In this document: piece by piece, positions 60,860 to 64,000 of the stretch
How the letters are laid out: each line of letters begins with the position of its first letter
How positions within the stretch are numbered: the stretch's first letter is position 1
Translations under genes and position numbers: made by a program
NCBI GenBank assembly: GCA_011009095.1
Contig: VTPC01090677.1
Span: 134,941-198,940, forward strand
Source: Ignelater luminosus
Lineage: Eukaryota > Arthropoda > Insecta > Coleoptera > Elateridae
Reading direction: 5' to 3'
DNA: 64,000 bases
Notes under the pieces: generated by a model
The model's input: the letters and a program-made list of their open reading frames with translations, nothing else
The model's database searches: none
What the model was told of the DNA's origin: nothing

Positions 60860-61112
60860 ACAGGGTGATTATGAAATACAAATATGCCATTCTTTCCTAA
60901 AGTGTACCGTTTTCAAGCCACAGGGTGTTGAATTAAAGACAAGAAATTGTAACACCTTATATCTTGAAAACGGTATACTTTGGGGAAAAAATTTATATGG
61001 CGAAAAGGGCTTAATTTTTGTTGAGGAAGGTGTCTATCAAATATTTGCACTAATTTTCAAAACATACAGGTATTCGTTTTGTACAATTTTGCATACATTA
61101 GTAGTAGGTTAG
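60860..61112 (+). repeat. CAGGGTG-type repeat fragment with hairpin
   Basis: Begins with TATA then CAGGGTGATTATGAAATAC, like the ends of Tc1/mariner-type MITEs. Inside lies an inverted repeat of 31-base arms (60899-60929 and 60951-60981) with about five mismatches, around AAAGTGTACCGTTTTCAAG and its reverse complement. No right end was found, so the copy is truncated or of another type. The 101-codon frame over it is probably not a gene. Confidence 0.5.
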
Positions 61113-62090
61113 TAGGCAATATTCTCCGACTACATTTTGCTATAACATGCTATGTCTAAATAAGTTTGAAATTATATATGATGGATGAGAATAATAGATT
61201 GTTTAACATAATTTCGATAGATTTACATTTCTTTATTCTTATTAAGGAATTTCCTAATTCCAATTTGATGCTAAATGAGGAACAATCCATAATGCAATCC
61301 AAATTTCCTTGCAGAATCTCAGTCGTTAGCGCATCTGCTTCTTAATATTCTAAATGCCTTAATTTTAGATTTCTACTAAAATGATTTATAATTGTCTGCT
61401 TCAGGACTTATAATTTGTAAATAATGCACTTATCGAACTTTTAATATTTATAAGTTTATCTGTACTTAACACATAGTTGCAAACCCAACAATAACACTTT
61501 TAGAATTTTATGAGAAATATTTGTAATTACATGATCAGCATTGAAGTTTCAATCAAAGTTAGTTATCCGATCGAATGCCTATTTATATCTAAACCTGACT
61601 AACAATAAAGCTTAGAGAAATGCGTACAATAAGCTCTGCAGGATATTAACCCCTTGCGATTTAAAACTCACAATAAGAGCGTCAAAAAGATCGCGTGAAG
61701 TTAGAAAAGTACCCCATGGGGTTTTCAATTAGAACCTCCCAATAAGTGGAAAACAATGCTCTAGGAATTGATAACCGACAAGAACCAGTCAAGCGATAAG
61801 ATCGCACCGACATGCTGAAAACCACACAAATTAATCCGCTTTTGTGTTCTTATAAAGTTGTTTGTTTTTTTCTTGTTAAAGAGGACACACCTTCCACTAA
61901 ATGAAATTAAACACGCGTTGGCAGCTGCTTTTATTTATTAAATTTATTGTGTTGTGTACAAATATTTAGTCTGTTACGGCATTGGAATGCAATCAGGTTT
62001 AAATAATTTATTAACGCGTGCTGAGGGCTTTTTAATTAATACCACACGATAATTGAGGAAGCGAATGCTGTGCAGTGTGTACGTTGATGA
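61113..62090. other. Anonymous AT-rich DNA
   Basis: No supported gene. A somewhat GC-richer stretch at 61640-61830 has no motif. Confidence 0.5.
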
Positions 62091-62099
62091 AACGTGAAG

Positions 62100-62245
62100 T
62101 CTTTACTCTTGTGCAAGAAGCGAAAGAATAATGTGGGCTCGGTCCTCCGCCCACAGAAGGTGACACGGGGTCTCTCAAAGAGCAAGCATTCACTAGGAGG
62201 CGGACCACGAAGACCCGAATCTGCAGGACAGATGTTAAACAACAT
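62100..62245 (-). CDS. Coding-looking island, possible exon
   Basis: A GC-richer block open on both strands. On minus it is preceded by a good acceptor (ACATCTGTCCTGCAG) and reads SGLRGPPPSECLLFERPRVT and FCGRRTEPTLFFRFLHKSKD. On + it reads KKRKNNVGSVLRPQKVTRGL and SKSKHSLGGGPRRPESAGQ. I cannot decide the strand, though the acceptor favours minus. No family is recognised and no strong donor was found. Confidence 0.3.
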
Positions 62246-62589
62246 ATGTCCTAGGGCTTTTCTCCTTTATTATTCAAAATCGGAATCTAACGAACTTTTA
62301 ATGATTCGGGAAATACCTTTTGCTGTTTAACAATAAAAAAAGAGATTTTTAGGTGGAATTTCAAACGTTAACATTATCGGATGAGTGACACTCTACTTAG
62401 CATATTTTTGCATGTTGTGCACTTTAATAACTTCCTGTAAATTATATAATGTTGTAAAAGTTGCAATAGATAAAAACAGGGAAAATGCATTACTTAATTA
62501 AATGTTTACATGGAATAAATTTGAATAGATTTTTCTAATCAGTGCCATTTTAGAATTTCTCTTGAGAAACATAAACTTCCTCAGAAAAA

Positions 62590-62802
62590 ATGCCGAAAGC
62601 AACAAGCAATTATTATTTTAACAATTTCGTTGAATTGAAGCTACCTACGCAACTCTTAACGCATTTATTTTTAGGATTTATTAGAGAACAAATTTTGGAG
62701 TTAACTATAACAAAAGAGGATGTTTGCGATTACGATCATGAGGAAATCAAAGAAGCTGTATTTTACGATAAGAAGCAAGTTCTCACAACATCTTCGTGTT
62801 AA
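62590..62802 (+). CDS. Small open frame, unrecognised
   Basis: 70 codons, MPKATSNYYFNNFVELKLPT through an acidic stretch (ITKEDVCDYDHEEIKEAVFY) to a stop. Its mixed charge is less chance-like than neighbouring frames, but no motif, splice site or context supports a function. Confidence 0.2.
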   Translation: MPKATSNYYFNNFVELKLPTQLLTHLFLGFIREQILELTITKEDVCDYDHEEIKEAVFYDKKQVLTTSSC

Positions 62803-62830
62803 ACATCTAAAAATCTGCTTACTATGAAGT

Positions 62831-63450
62831 TCAATAGTTCATCATGAAAAAATACTCGCGTGACTTCGTAAGAGTGTACGTGTTTTCCGATAAGTCCATA
62901 TCCTTTGAGACACGCTGCTTGCTAGGAAATCTGAATAAAAAGATGTTACCCAGGAAAGTTGCACCGAACAATTTTCTGAACTTTCCAAAATTCTGAACAA
63001 TATAGGGTTTTCCATAAAAGAGTGATTCGTCAAGCCCATTTCTATGAGTAAAACACCTTGAGAATTTTGCCATTTTCTTCTTCCTCATTCAATGCCCATT
63101 TGTTACAGCGATGTAGGATTCTGACAGTCTAAATCAGTTTCAATTTTTTCTTGTAAAATTTAAAGAAACACAAAATCTAATTTTAATCAATTTTTTAAAA
63201 TAAGGCACCATCATAAACTGATTTCTTCTGACTTGAATTGCATTTTGATGCGTCTTTAGCCAGTCACTGAGAAAATTAGGTTTTCCGTAATTAGACTCAT
63301 GTTACTGTTGATATAGAAAATACGTTTTTGAAAACATTATGATAACTAGGTGTGTCAACAATGTTAGTGGCGAAACGCTTCTGAAGCAAAGAAGATTTGT
63401 TTTTGGAAAATTTTAAAAACTAAACGAAACGTTAAGTTTATTTTTTAAAT
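62831..63450. other. Anonymous AT-rich DNA
   Basis: Two overlapping minus-strand frames lie here without a recognisable motif. Nothing else was seen. Confidence 0.4.
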
Positions 63451-63464
63451 GCCAAATGGAAAAC

Positions 63465-63824
63465 GGTAGTGGACAGACTAACTGTAAATATTGCAGATTA
63501 GATAGTTGTGTTGGTTCCAGAAGAGTATGATGTTGCTCATGATGCATATTATGGTCAAGCCAGGGTTGGTCTAGGATAACTACCATAACCAAATGTCAGT
63601 TGATCGAGTATGACGAGGAAGGTGTTCAAGTCAAATACCTGAATCCCACATCTCAGGTTGAGCACCAACTTGCACGTGGAATGAATGGGCCACGGTCAAA
63701 AATCCTTACTGAAAAAAAAAGCATAAGATCACAGAGAAACCACAACCTTGACCTTAACATTTACGCTCAACACACGACAGATTTTTCCAAATTAGAGATA
63801 TTTCCACCTTGTCTACTTGTCTAA
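63465..63824 (+). other. Coding-looking patch, possibly a transposon gene tail
   Basis: A piece near 63508-63570 reads VVLVPEEYDVAHDAYYGQAR. The frame 63600-63824 begins IEYDEEGVQVKYLNPTSQVE and goes on HQLARG. The second piece resembles the small beta-rich tails (GxVxxxDEEGVEVKFM-like) found at the C-terminus of some transposon proteins. Breaks separate the two pieces. The identity is unproven. Confidence 0.25.
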
Positions 63825-64000
63825 ATGCAGGCAACATTTGCAATTTTCATTGATGTAACAAGAATTCTCATTTTATATTTAGGTCGAAAATGAGGAGCTC
63901 ATTTAAATCTAATCAGGAAAAAACACAAATGGTGACCAGACTCTAAAGAAATTTCGAAGTAGGAAATTGAACACCGGAAGTCATTTTGAATATGAACGTA

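Overview
This is AT-rich eukaryotic nuclear DNA, most likely from an insect or another arthropod. The evidence is the long AT-rich stretches without genes, intron-like splice signals, and the mix of transposon relics: pogo/Tigger, hAT of the ZMYM1-like type, an ITmD37E-like Tc1/mariner, Jockey and R1/LOA-type LINEs, and MITEs ending in CAGGGTGT. The species cannot be named from the sequence. No complete host gene, tRNA, rRNA or CRISPR array is visible. The window reads as intergenic or large-intron DNA with a few isolated coding-looking islands that could be exons.

Layout. 1-25 kb is mostly anonymous AT-rich DNA. It holds two diverged copies of one dispersed repeat (about 3.7-4.6 kb and 18.7-19.6 kb), short tandem repeats near 5.0 and 5.5 kb, and a possible terminal exon at 1.7 kb. 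At 25.8-26.8 kb lies a decayed Tc1/mariner-type transposon. At 30.0-32.1 kb lies a complete-ended but internally deleted hAT element with a perfect 8-bp target duplication. At 33.5-37.0 kb are LINE reverse-transcriptase scraps and a mariner-like transposase relic. From 37.2 to 40.6 kb a 21-bp minisatellite and a duplicated unit are interrupted by a 2.7-kb Tigger/pogo element flanked by TA, followed by a possible host exon (40.6-40.9 kb).

From 43.2 to 46.2 kb there are two MITEs and about 1.2 kb of a 13-bp minisatellite. From 47.6 to 51.1 kb, two arms of about 117 bp that are roughly 98% identical face each other around a decayed R1/LOA-type LINE. A second LINE of Jockey/CR1 type abuts the right arm on the outside. 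From 52 to 64 kb the DNA is again mostly anonymous, with a GC-rich hairpin (55.4 kb), a coding-looking island (60.2-60.5 kb), a CAGGGTG-type repeat end with a 31-bp hairpin (60.9 kb) and further small open islands (62.1, 62.6 and 63.6 kb).

The recognisable elements are fossils layered by insertion and duplication; nothing suggests that the genes here act as one pathway. The best leads are the near-identical long inverted repeat, the Tigger element with its repeated subterminal motif, and the candidate exons at 40.6 and 60.2 kb.
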